NCBI GenBank assembly: GCA_030620095.1
Contig: JAUTXW010002483.1
Coordinates: 310,001-374,000, forward strand
Source: Kuschelorhynchus macadamiae
Lineage: Eukaryota; Arthropoda; Insecta; Coleoptera; Curculionidae
Direction of reading: 5' to 3'
DNA length: 64,000 nucleotides
The translations under genes and the position numbers were made by a program. Below are positions 19,743-31,100 of this stretch, piece after piece (within the stretch, counting starts at the first letter, position 1; the number at the start of each line of letters is the position of its first letter). The notes under the pieces are model-generated. The model was not told where the DNA came from, searched no databases, and saw only the letters and a program-made list of their open reading frames with translations.

Positions 19743-21284
19743 CACTCCGCCAAGAAAGTATCGCATCACTCGAAAAAACGGAAATATTTTTATTTTATCT
19801 TCAAACATCGACTGGTATTTCTTGATCTAAAAGATTAAAATTCCATTAACGCAAGTAAAAAAGGTACGCTTTGTGTTCAAAAAAGGCATATAAACATCTT
19901 TATCTACATTCATTGCATTTAGTGTCTTGTAAGTCGATATTTTGTTTCGTTCAAAACTACGCTATTTATTTTGTCTAAGTGAATTTTGAGAATCCTATTG
20001 AATATGGAAGGTCGTGCGAACGTAAACTTAAATTTGCCAAGAGATCTAGTGGTTAGAATTATTTCTTTAGTTGAGGATGGGCGGAGTCAGCGATATGTCG
20101 CTGCCTTAGTTGGAGTCAACCAGTCGACAGTATCTCGAGTTGTTGCTAGGTACCATGAAACAGGAGGGTATGAGAGACGACCAGTACCAGGCCGGCCGCA
20201 AGCAATTACGCCAGTGGACCGTCGATTTTTGACTCTCCAAGCGCTACGTCGAAGACATGTTACTGCAACACAACTCCAGCAAGAGTTAGTTGCAACTCGA
20301 AATGTGCGGGTATCTTCGGAAACTGTTAGAGAAATCTTAAGACAGTCTGGAATAAGAGCTAGAGTGGCTGCCACTGCCCCTCGTCTCACCAGGGACCACC
20401 GTGTAGCACGATTAGAATTTGCAAGGGAACATGTTGAGTGGAACATTGATGACTGGGGCAACGTACTCTTTACAGATGAGTCAAGATTTTGCTTATACAC
20501 ATCAGATCGCCGAATACCTGTGTATAGACGAGATGGGGAGCGCTACGCCCAATTTAACATAAGACCTTCAACCAATTTCGGTGGAGGGTCCATTATGCTT
20601 TGGGGAGGAATATCTTTGAGGGGTCACACAGAATTGGTACTGCTTGACGGGGGTTCCATCACTGCTGATAGGTATATAAGAGACATTTTGGAGCCACATG
20701 TTGTCCCTTATATGCCATTTATCGGTGACAATGCTATCCTAATGCATGATAATGCACGTCCCCATGTAGCTAGGATAGTTACTGAATACCTTCAGGAGGT
20801 AAATATCAGAGTTTTGGACTGGCCCGCGTGCAGTCCAGACTTAAACCCAATTGAACATGTTTGGGACTATCTGTACAGAAGGGTTAGAGCTGGAAACATC
20901 CCTGCAACCGATCTCCAACATCTCCAACAACTCTTAACTGCAGAATGGGAGAATCTGGACCACGGGTATTTGGAGGCCTTGATTGGGAGCATGCCAGAAC
21001 GTTGTCGGGATGTTATAAGAGCCAGAGGAGGCAATACAAGATTCTAAAATGATATTTTGTTATGTTAAATGGTTTTTTCTTTCGTAATGTTAAATTTCGA
21101 ATTTTCCTTAATTTACATTTAGTTCAAAAATCTAAAAATTAGAAGTTGTTTTATGTTCTTTATTACATTTTTTCACAAAAATAGATTGAAATATTTCTAA
21201 AGAATGGATATCTACCGAAAAAAAAAATTAGTTTCTTTTTAATGTTAAGAAATTGTAGTGATGCGATACTTTCTTGGCGGAGTG
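19743..21284 (+). mobile_element. Intact-looking Tc1 transposon (DD34E)
   Basis: The 1542-bp element has perfect 28-bp terminal inverted repeats (19743-19770 and 21257-21284, starting CACTCCGCCAAGAAAGTATC) and is flanked by TA on each side (19741-19742, 21285-21286). The transposase gene between them is open. It is inserted in the dispersed repeat, so it is younger than that repeat copy. Confidence 0.95.
20004..21047 (+). CDS. Tc1 transposase, complete
   Basis: The 347-residue protein starts MEGRANVNLNLPRD; ATG 20004 is the first methionine in the frame. The N-terminal half holds two helix-turn-helix units (GRSQRYVAALVGVNQSTVSR and a second around RRHVTATQLQQELV), joined through a GRP-type motif (PVPGRPQAI). 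The catalytic domain has LFTDESRF (first Asp), MHDNARPHVA (second Asp) and SPDLNPIEHVWD (Glu). I count 34 residues between the second Asp and the Glu, the classic DD34E spacing of Tc1. The length is normal and there is no stop or frameshift. The enzyme cuts and pastes the element at TA sites in the nucleus. With perfect ends and an intact gene, the copy may be active or recently so. Confidence 0.95.
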   Translation: MEGRANVNLNLPRDLVVRIISLVEDGRSQRYVAALVGVNQSTVSRVVARYHETGGYERRPVPGRPQAITPVDRRFLTLQALRRRHVTATQLQQELVATRNVRVSSETVREILRQSGIRARVAATAPRLTRDHRVARLEFAREHVEWNIDDWGNVLFTDESRFCLYTSDRRIPVYRRDGERYAQFNIRPSTNFGGGSIMLWGGISLRGHTELVLLDGGSITADRYIRDILEPHVVPYMPFIGDNAILMHDNARPHVARIVTEYLQEVNIRVLDWPACSPDLNPIEHVWDYLYRRVRAGNIPATDLQHLQQLLTAEWENLDHGYLEALIGSMPERCRDVIRARGGNTRF

Positions 21285-22194
21285 TATTAAGGGTAATATG
21301 GGGAAGACCTGGGAACATTTTGGTAAAAATCCAGTATGGCTAAACAAAATCGCGGTCTATTGAAATGTTAAGAAATTATTACCCAGAAAATGCTTATCCA
21401 ATTTATCTCAAATTTTGTAAAAAAATCAAGTATTTTGTAGAAATGAACTGGTAAAATTTTAACGAATCCAAGATGGCAGAACAAAATGGCGGCTTAATAA
21501 AATATTTAAAAATTCGGTGTGAAAAAACTACTTAATGAATTGATTTCAAATTGTGTGCCATAACTAATTGTAGTATAGAGACGAACTAATAAAAGTGTGA
21601 TACTAATTCAAGATGGCGCAACAGAATGGCGGCCAAATAAAATTTTTGTAATCTGAAAAATGACCTCAGGTTTTACATATATTCACGTTTTGGGGACCCT
21701 AGATCGCAAAAATATGTTTTATGAAATCGGTCGGTCACTCTGTCAGTTTGTTTGTCTGTCTGTCAGATCGCTGCATAGCTTAAAAACTACTCATCAGTTT
21801 GACTTTAAATTTTAGTCAAAAATTAAAGCTCATATGGGAATCACCAGGCAATATTTTGGTTAAAATCCATTATGTCGGAACAAGGTGGCGGCCTAATGAT
21901 ACGTTAAAATAAACATTACTCGAAAAACTAATTATCCAATTTCTATAAAAATTATCAAGTATTATGTAGGAATTAACTGGTAAAATTTTGTTACAAATAC
22001 AAGATAGCGGAACAAAATGAAAGCATAATAAAATATTTATAAATTCAGCCTAAAAAAACTACTTAATGAACTAATTTCAAATTGTGTGCCATAATTAATT
22101 GTAGTATAGAGATGAACTAGTGAACCTGTGGCACTAATTCAAGATGGTGGACAAATAAAAATTTCAAAAAACCACCTAGCAGGCTTTACACTGC

Positions 22195-23540
22195 CTACGT
22201 TCTACTGTCTCTCCGTCCAATACGCCTGGTGGCCTTCGTTTCAGGGTCCTCTTCTGGGCCCTCAGCGACACTACTGTTCCGTGATCATGCTGTGTTGAGG
22301 CTGAGGTGGGATGTTCTTTTACCTCAGGTTCAACTGCAGCTCACGCCGGAGCCAGCTGAGGTAGCTGGGAGTCCTCTTCTTGGAGTTTGTTGGCCATTTA
22401 TTGATGCTCTAAGAGTTTCTGTGAGCAAGATCTAATTTCTGAGGAGCACGGAGACTCAGAAATTTCGATTTGCCCACTTCCATTCTTGAGTACATTACTG
22501 CAGGAGCCCGTGTCTAGGTCTCCTGTACCTTGTCCAATTGTTGCGAATCGGAGCTAGTGGATCATAGTCTACCAGGTCACATAGGTTTTCGTTGGGGTGA
22601 TTTTCGGCTGCCCTGCAGGTTCGGGTGGCCTTTTGCCGCATGTAGTCTTCAATAGGTGTACATTGAAGATCACACTGCAGGTCCTCATTCCTGATAAACC
22701 ATGGGGCATCAGCTGCCATACTAATAAGTTGGTTTTCAGCATCATAAGATGAAATTTAGAAGCGTATCCGAAGGATGTGGAGCCATAGGTGAGTTGACTC
22801 CTTGCTACTGTTTGGATCAGTAACAGTTCGGTCCTCAGTCCCATTTCGCTTTTCCGACAGAGCAGTGAATAAAGTTTACTCATTGTTTGTCTGGTTTTTG
22901 TCCTCGCAGCGATGATATGGTTGTTCCATGTCAAGCTTCTATTCATGGTCATCCCTAGGTAATTGGCCTCGTTTGACCAAGAAATTTCTACGTCTCGAAC
23001 TCGGACTCTGGCTCTTGGAGCCAGTCTCCTACGCTGGAATAGGCTAGGGACTTCTGGGGGTCGATCTTAACCTTCCATTTGACACACCAGTCGTGAAGGT
23101 CATCAATGTCCTCTTGCAGTCATCTACCCATGATCTTTGTGCTTCTGCTTTGGTGTAGGATGGCTGTGTGGTCAGCGTAGAGGGCTGTTATGCGCTCTTC
23201 TCCGATTGGAACATCGTAAGAGAAGATGGAGTATAGTATGGATCCCAGCACAGACCCTTGTGATACTCCAGCTATTAGTCCTCTTGGCGCTGACTGTGAG
23301 TCATTTATCTTGACTGTGAATGATCTATCATTCAGATAGCTCCTGATAAGCTTAATATTTTTTCTCTCGTATCCAGCCAATGACATTTTGTGGACCAGGC
23401 CTTGGTACCACATTCTGTCGAAAGCTCTTTCGATGTCCAGAAAAATTGCTCATGTGGCCTCTCTGTTATTGAATTCTTTGCTGATGTACTCTGTGGTTCT
23501 GAGTAGCTGTTGTTCAGATGCTACATAGGAGGATGTCATA
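22195..23540 (-). pseudogene. Jockey-like LINE reverse transcriptase, 5'-truncated and broken
   Basis: Minus-strand pieces in order: FLDIERAFDRMWYQGLVHKM (RT motif A), GLIAGVSQGSVLGSILYSIF (motif B), ITALYADHTAIL (motif C, with the second Asp of the catalytic YADD changed to His), then C-terminal pieces such as LTWNNHI and SQLTYGSTSFGYAS, and finally DYDPLAPIRNNWTRYRRP. Frameshifts separate these. The endonuclease half is missing. The 3' untranslated part lies at about 22195-22490. Confidence 0.8.
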
Positions 23541-23639
23541 AAGTATTTTGTTTGCTTAGATATGATTGTGAAATAAGAACTGTAACGGACATAAGTGAAA
23601 TAATCGCCAAAATTAATAGCCATATGGAGAAATGCGCCG

Positions 23640-24290
23640 ATTCCTACGGTGCCGCGGTGTCGACAACACACACAAATGTTTCAAGGTAGATTACATCTAT
23701 TTAAAGCGGATGCCAGAAAATTTGACAAAACGGCGTGTAAGTGTATAGATTTTAAAAATTGCTTTTATGAGACATCTAGAAAAGTTCCTAAATATGAACA
23801 ATTATTGTTAAAAAAACTAAAGATCGAAAAAAAAAGATGTTCATAGGGTAGTTGATACAAAGGCAACAAGAAAAAATGTTGAAAAGGAGTAAAGAAAGTA
23901 TAAAGATTTGCAAAAAAAATTAAATGCAGTACTAAAGTCTTGTGAAAAAATAATAATATCAATGCATTAGAACTTATCGTTGTTGGATGTGATGGAACTG
24001 CTGTTAACGATGGATCCAAGGGGAGCAGTGGTTTATATGCCAAATGCATGCTAATGAGCTTCCTTTGCAACAGATTTTCAAAAATTTGGATGGCCCAATT
24101 ACAGGCGTACGTAGTTATTCTGGTGTAATAGGTAACATGTTAAAACAATGTGAGAAACTAAAAGTGGTAGATTTTTTTTCCAATACCAGAAAATATACCT
24201 CATATAAACAAGAAAAGTACAGGTCAGAAATATCTACTAAATATATGTCTTGCTGTGGTAACAGGTCATTGCAGTGAAAGTTTAGCCTAC
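23640..24290 (+). pseudogene. Decayed coding region of an unrecognised family
   Basis: Three pieces read in changing frames: ARKFDKTACKCIDFKNCFYE near 23720, LIVVGCDGTAVNDGSKG near 23975, and MHANELPLQQIFKNLDGPITG from 24044, followed by GVIGNMLKQCEKLKVVDF. The Cys-rich first part and the CDGT motif suggest a once-coherent protein, perhaps of a mobile element. I recall similar strings from insect predicted proteins but cannot name the family. Confidence 0.4.
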
Positions 24291-24299
24291 AGAGATCCT

Positions 24300-24854
24300 G
24301 TTGTCCTTTAGATGGTTAACGACAGCTATCTGCCTTATCCGATGATACGTCGCTACAGAAAGGACAGCCGCTTCTTTAAAAACTGCACGTATAATATATG
24401 TGGTAAAAGTTTATGCTCTAGTTTGGTTTCGAATCAAGCAAAACTTGTCCTGTGGCAACGGTAGCAGTAATTTAATGGAATTAATTAGGTACTTATATAT
24501 CATTTTATAATAAGACATCTTATTCTACCTTACACTTCATTTAAATGGAACATACTATGTTTTGGACGCAATGGTGAATGTAATTTAATTCAAATTGCAA
24601 AACAAAGCCTAATACATTGAGAAATGCCAGCATTGGAGAACTCTGGCTTTCGATTTTTTTAAAATTTTACTGTTATTCTGCTGTCCAAGAAACTTTTGTT
24701 TACACATACAGGATCATTAAAAAAAATGAGTGTATAGAAATATATTTTTAATTCAAAAATATCAATATTTCAATCAATAAAACCATTCTACAGTTTAAAA
24801 TACATGTATACTTCTAATATAATGACATAAAGTGTAAAAATATTGTGACAGTTG
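24300..24854. other. 3' flank of the EFR3-like gene
   Basis: No coding frame. On the minus strand an ATTAAA lies near 24748, about 105 bases past the stop codon of the EFR3-like gene, and is a candidate poly(A) signal. Confidence 0.35.
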
Positions 24855-25103
24855 TTAAACGACCGGTACGTCCATGAATATCTCTTTCTCTTTGCTCTTG
24901 TTGGCGTTCTTTTTTCTGTCGTTCAGCGTCCTGAAGCACTTCCAGAGTCCGTACCTGGCCTCCCAGTCTTCGAAGAACAGGTCCGGCTGGTTCCACAGGA
25001 TGTGATGTTGAGCGTAGTTGTAGATCACCCTCATGGGTGGATTCAAATGTGGGGCCAGTTCAGATCGCCTTTCCATTATGGAGGACACGTAGTTGTAAAA
25101 TAC
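24855..25103 (-). CDS. EFR3-like gene, exon 9 with stop
   Basis: The acceptor is TTGTAG. It encodes VFYNYVSSIMERRSELAPHL, then a Trp-rich tail (HHILWNQPDLFFEDWEARYG) and a Lys-rich end, stopping at TAA 24855-24857. EFR3 itself continues for more than 100 residues beyond this point, so the tail is unique. Confidence 0.75.
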   Translation of the reverse strand, partial: VFYNYVSSIMERRSELAPHLNPPMRVIYNYAQHHILWNQPDLFFEDWEARYGLWKCFRTLNDRKKNANKSKEKEIFMDVPVV

Positions 25104-28100
25104 CTACAAATTGAGGACGAAGTTTAGAATAGACCATAGCCCGTGTTACTACAGAATAATAAATTTCGATAAATTCTATAATTTCTCGTTTCTTTTACAT
25201 TCATGAAATGTAAGTTCAGTTTGGATTCCTAAATGTGCCACATTTAAAGATAAATTGTGTGAATAAATATGCTTTTAAACTTCGTTTCTCGAGGGTTTGT
25301 ACTTACGTCATCGATGATGAGCTAACTTGTAACAAAGGGTATGTCGTAGTTAATTTGTATAAAGTGCATAATATAAAAGTTGGGCAATATTGAAGCAAGT
25401 ATGTTCCAATTGCCAATTGCCAGTTTCCAATCTAAAATCCAAGAGACTGACGAAACACACAAGCGTTGATACGGGGGATAAAGGGAATAAATACCTACTC
25501 AGACCCTAGAGATGCTTTTATTATGATTTAATGATTAAAAGCATTACCACAATTATTTTTTAAGGGCTTTTCCAAATACGGCAATGCTGGCAGAGTTTTA
25601 ACCTAAACACAAGTCCAAAACTAATTACACAAATTAAGGGGAGGACCTCATTAGCGAAACACCTGCCTTCAGGAAGGGAACACAGAAGAGCAAGTCGGGA
25701 ATTTACTGATGAACATTTGCGTTGCAATGAGAAATCGGAAAATGTGATTCTCATACGAATCTAAATTTCGACAGCGAGGGTCTGACGGGCAAATAAGGGT
25801 TTGGAGAGAAGTAAGTGAAAGATAATTAGAACATTGTATGGTAGAGCAAGAATCGTATGGAGGAGGATCTGCTACTGTGGGGTGAAATTTCATTATTTTA
25901 CCACTTGCAAGGCAACGGGAGCGTAATTTCATTTATACGATCACCTGATCGTGCGCATGTGTCAAATAACTTTTATGAAGTAGGAGATGTCACAAGAATG
26001 ATCTGGCCAGCTCGCTCGCCAGAACTCAACCCCATTGAGAATGTATGGGATGCTTTAAGACGGCAACTTAAAAATCGATAATTAATGCCAAACTCTGCAG
26101 AGGTGGCCAACCAGGTATGAAAATTAGTTTTCATTGTTCTAATTTTAATTCTGTGTTATCGTTATTTCAATGCACATTTTTTGATATTACCTACACATTG
26201 CACTTTTATGTAAAAAAGTAGTGTACTTTAAATATTATTATATCAACGGAAATTTCGAAGTCTCTACGAATTAATTTTGATGGTATGGAGGTATGTAGCA
26301 TTGTGATCGAAAAATATTGGTACAAGAAGATGCATAAGTATTAATTTATCATATCTATTATTTAATTTTATATTAAAAATTCTTATTTAAAAACGGCAAC
26401 GTCGCTGACCCTAGAATCAAACAGCAGGATCCTATGAACGTTTTTAAAAAATAATTCGCAAACATAGCATAGCAGTTTTAATTGTTTTGTTGCGTACACC
26501 TGCCTTACTTTTTTGTTATGTGCGATACGCCCATACCGATTTAATCCGTACTTCTATTATTTGATTAGTCCATTTTACTTCTGGTCTATGTAAAAGTGAA
26601 AAAATGGAAACATTTTAAGGAAAAAATGTGCAATTTGTTTGGCCCTAGTAAAAAAGGCAGTAAAAGAAAGGAAACAGCCCTCACCTGGTTATTCCAGGTG
26701 TTCTATGATAAAATTATTTAAATACATGAATGAGCCTTATATATATTATTGTCTTAGAACATCACCTGTTTATTAAATTTGAAGGGAATTAAATTTTTTT
26801 TTTGTAAATATGGAACAATACTGTTCTTTTAATTTATCTATACTACAAGTCAACTTTTTTTTAATTTAATAATATAATTTACCTATGGTTTTTTAAAGTA
26901 TTTTGAATAGTAACCTTACCTCCGCTTTGTGCACGTAACATACCAACGACATCAGAGACATGACCATCGAATGGACGTGGTGACATGGAACCATGTTGCT
27001 TGGGTTTGCCTGCAAAATATACTCCTGCATGGCCATAGAAAATGACACTATACTAGACGCGACGTAAGAACATGGTATTTCCACGCAGGTGATTGCCAAG
27101 TAGGTATAAATGTTTTCCAAATTTATCCTTAAAAAAAATAAAATAATAAATTAGGTAAAATCATAGACATAATATCAGAGAAACGGAACTGTTTTGATTT
27201 GAAGTCAATCAGATTGTCAAAATTATTACTCCTTTGGTCTGTTGTATTATCTTGGTTCATTCGAAAGGATGTTGTTAACTATCTTACATAGAACAAAATT
27301 ATCGACTTCGTCATAAAATACCATTTTTCGTTTTAATTTTCACAACATAATCAACTCCCGATCAATTTACGCTTGGTGCATTTCTCCTATGACACTCTAT
27401 TTCGCGAAAACGTTAAATTATGCGGTTAACACCTAAACCTATTATGTTAAATTAACCTCGCGAAAATTTGCTTTTGTTAGTAAGGCAAATAAAAAGATGT
27501 CGTGTCGGACTTTAAGAATTAAATAGTTTTTTATACTATCAATCTTTTTTTGACAAGCTTTTCGCTTCCTTTAGGCATTTCTTTTGCTTTACTAGAGGGT
27601 AAAAAAGGTTTTTATCTTATAGATATTTTTCGTGGGATTGCTTTGCGTTGATTTTCAGCTGAATTTCGTAGAATTAAAATTGAACAGTTTTTACTTAGAG
27701 GATTGATTTAGCGGACTGAGACTGTGGAAATGAGTTTTGATAGTTTTTGAAGAAAACTTGACATTTTAACTTGTGTAAAATTTTTATTTGAATTCGTTTT
27801 AGATACTGTACTTAATCCCTAACACTGGAACCTGTGGTGGAAGATAGATCAAAATACAAGAGTTCTAACCACACTACACCACAACTTGTTACGTTCTGGA
27901 CGCGCGTTTCGCTAACCAAGTTAGCATCATCAGCAGATGATATAAACTATATAAACTCTATAAACGTGATCTATCTTCCACCACAGGTTCCAGTGTTAGG
28001 ACTTAACATGGCTTCACGGTCAACGGAACAAAACCTTTATTGTAAGTACTGTACTAAGATTAGGTTAATAGCAGCAGATATTTGGTTTCTAAAATCATGC

Positions 28101-31100
28101 AAGTCTTTTTCAGTTTTCCTTAAATTCATTTCAGTCAAGATCCCTAAACAATCACCCGTTACTGGGAAGGTTGAATCTTTTGCCAAACAAAAGTGGCTAG
28201 ATTTAGAAATTAAAAATCTGTATAGCAAACGAAGTATGCTTGAAATTGAAGCATACGGATTATTTAAAAAACTCACGTATAAGCTTAGTAATTTAGAATT
28301 TGAACAGTGGTTAGATTTCCAAAGAAAAATGTTCGTAGTTATCGATGCCAAATTTTTGAAGAAAATGTGTTCACTTAAAAACAAACTGAGAAAGTTGAAA
28401 CCACAAAAACAAATTTCTTCGGAAGTCGAGAACATTGTAGAAAATCTTTCTTCTCAGTCTTTTGATAATCGAGAAATCGCCCTTTTGAATAAAGGTTTGA
28501 ATTTTGCAGAGCCTCCAGTAAAAAATAGTTTACCAACTATTATAGGGAATATCGAAAGTTCCATTCAATACGTGCCAGAGTCAACTAAGGGATTCATTAG
28601 AGAGGCTTGCAGAAATCAAATCTCAAAAAACGTTGTTAACAACAAGTCAAAATATGTTTCTCGTAAAAGCACTCAAGTTATCCAGGGACTGAAGAAAAAG
28701 GAATGTTTTTATTTAAAAGCTGACAAAGAAAATAAGGTTGTTATACTAGACAAAACAGATTATTTTGAAAGAGTAGACAATTTGATTTAAACTGGTCCTT
28801 ATGATTTAATTGAGAAAAACCCGTTATCAAAAATGATAACAGAAGTAAAAAGTACTTTAAAACAGTGTAAAAACCTTGTGTCCGATAAACTAAAATTCAA
28901 ACTAACACATAGTAACCCACAGTTATCTAAACTGTATTGCCTTCCCAAAATTCATAAACCTGGGAAGTCCATGAGACCTATTGTTTCAGCTGTTGGATCA
29001 CCAACGTACAATATTTCAAAATGGTTAGTAGAAGAATTCGGCAAATTAAATATCTCGTATGATAACTTTTGGGTTACTAACTCGTTAGAATTCTTAGATA
29101 AAATTAAGAATGCTCACTTAAATGAAGGTGAAATTTTAATATCTTTTGATGTAAGCTCATTGTTTCCTAGTGTACCCATACCACTAGCTTTAGAGTACCT
29201 AAAGGAACTACTTGAAATCAATAATTTGAAGAAAGAAATTATTGATGAGTATTTACTTCTCACAAAATTATGTATGAATCAAAATTTTTTTCAGTACAAC
29301 AATAAATATTATAAACAACTAGAGGGAACTGCGATGGGCAATTGCTTATCTCCGTTCCTTGCAAATTTGTTTATGGGCAGATTAGAAACCCAATTCAAAA
29401 AAGAACTCAAGTATTTCCCAAGGGTGTGGTATAGATACGTAGACGATATATTTGCTATTTTTGATACTAAAACAGAAAATTTGGACACTTTCTTAGAAAC
29501 ATTAAACAATAAATATCCTTCCATTAATTTTACGTACGAAAAGGAGAACAATGGGCAATTACCTTTTCTCGACACGTTAGTTATTAGAAATAACGACAAA
29601 TTAGAATTTGATATTTATAGGAAATTTACTAATACTGATAGATATATAACATCCGACTCATTTCATTGCCGTCAACATAAAATGGCAGCATTCCATTTCT
29701 TAACTCACAGGTTAGTCAATTTTCCACTAAGTAAAGAACGTTTTAACAATGAAATTAATCGGATTAAAAATATAGCTAAAAGTAATGGATATAATGATAA
29801 TTTTGTACATAAACTAGTAAATAGACATAAGCATAAGAAAATGTTAAAAGATGCCATTACTCTTCAAATACCTGAGGCTTCCAATAAATTCATAGTAATC
29901 CCATATGATCCCAGATATACGAGAGGTCTAGAAAAAGTATTTAAAAACGTAGGTTTTAGAGTAGCCTACAAAACGGAGAATAGTTTGAAAAATCTCCTTG
30001 GAAACCCCAAAGACAAAGTCGACTTGAGGGAGAGGAGTGGCATCTATGAAATTAGCTGTAATGACTGCGATCTAAAATATGTTGGGCAAACTAAACGCTC
30101 CATAAACATTCGTTTTAAAGAACACATGGCACATTTAAGATACGGAAGAACAGAAAAGTCGAGCGTTGTCCAACATGCTTTGGAAAACAATCACCAAATA
30201 GGAATAAATAATCTTAAGTTGATTAAAAATGTATCTAATAATAGATTATTGGATGCATTTGAGAGTATAGAAATAGTTAAATTTGGTAAGGAAGCACTAA
30301 ATAAAGACAGAGGGCCTATTCCCTATAGTCCCCTCTATTGTTTACTTGACAACGGTGCAGTCGGGTGCAACCAAGTGTGACCACATTTACCTATAAATAG
30401 TCTCGGTTAGGATAAGTTACTTTAGTTTATATCATCTCCTGATGATGCTAACTTGGTTAGCGAAACGCGCGTCCAGAACGTAACAAGTTGTGGTGTAGTG
30501 TGGTTAGAACTCTTGTATTTTGAACTGTACTTAATGTACAGGTTGGCCGCTAAACGCCGTAAGAGAAACACGAAAGTGTAAATTCCAATTTTCTCTTCGA
30601 TTTGCATAATTGAGGTATGTTGAAAATATCAGCATTGAACTCGAATTAATCTTTTTGCCCAAACTGAGTCCTGCCCTACCTCGTCCTAGCTTTAGCTATT
30701 TTAATGCGAAGCTTATGTGACTATGAGACTGAGTTTTAGTATTTTTTGTTTTGTTCCTTTATTAAGTTTTGTTCTTTACAGTTATGCAAGGTAGGTTACT
30801 AAAGTTTACATTTTCTCCACTACAAAACGACATGGCTAATTTTCCAATCCGACGTTTCGGATTCGAGAGACCATCATCAACTTTCTTAATTTAGATGCGA
30901 ACCTGGATTTTTAATTTGACTATTCGATCCCCTTTATAACTACCAAATAAAATGTGATTGTAACATAAAAACCATAGGGTACTATTTAATTTTTTTGGGA
31001 CAATCAGCATTATTTACTACTAACAAAGTCATTACGGTACAGTTTATGGTCGGAAAGTAAAAATGTTTGACCTTTCCCTACCATTTTATTTTTGAAAATA

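Larger units (their letters stand above)
19605..22190 (+). repeat. Dispersed repeat, copies 2-3, split by a Tc1 element
   Basis: The dispersed family of 1-600 runs from 19605 to 19740, is interrupted by the Tc1 element (19743-21284), and resumes at 21287-22190. The right part carries several degenerate units with ATGGCGG cores at about 21467-21494 and 21611-21636, and a second GTCTGTC block at 21745-21770. The orientation equals that of every other copy in the window. Confidence 0.75.
27817..30523 (+). mobile_element. Penelope-like element, near complete
   Basis: The 2.7-kb element is bounded by the 12-base direct repeat ACTGTACTTAAT (27805-27816 and 30524-30535), a target duplication. About 105 bases at the left (27848-27945) are repeated in inverted orientation at the right (30425-30523), and each copy carries a hammerhead ribozyme motif. 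A further inverted pair (27817-27848 with 27968-28001) makes a hairpin at the left end. The single reading frame encodes reverse transcriptase and a GIY-YIG endonuclease. It lies in intron 7 of the EFR3-like gene, on the opposite strand. Confidence 0.92.

Noticed and set aside
20087..20500. 137-codon minus-strand frame inside the Tc1 gene
   Set aside because: It is antisense to the conserved transposase and has no motif of its own.
22229..22435. Plus-strand frame rich in Leu/Pro
   Set aside because: It lies in the 3' part of the minus-strand LINE remnant and shows no domain.
28037..28435. 132-codon minus-strand frame inside the Penelope ORF
   Set aside because: Shadow of the RT reading frame on the opposite strand.
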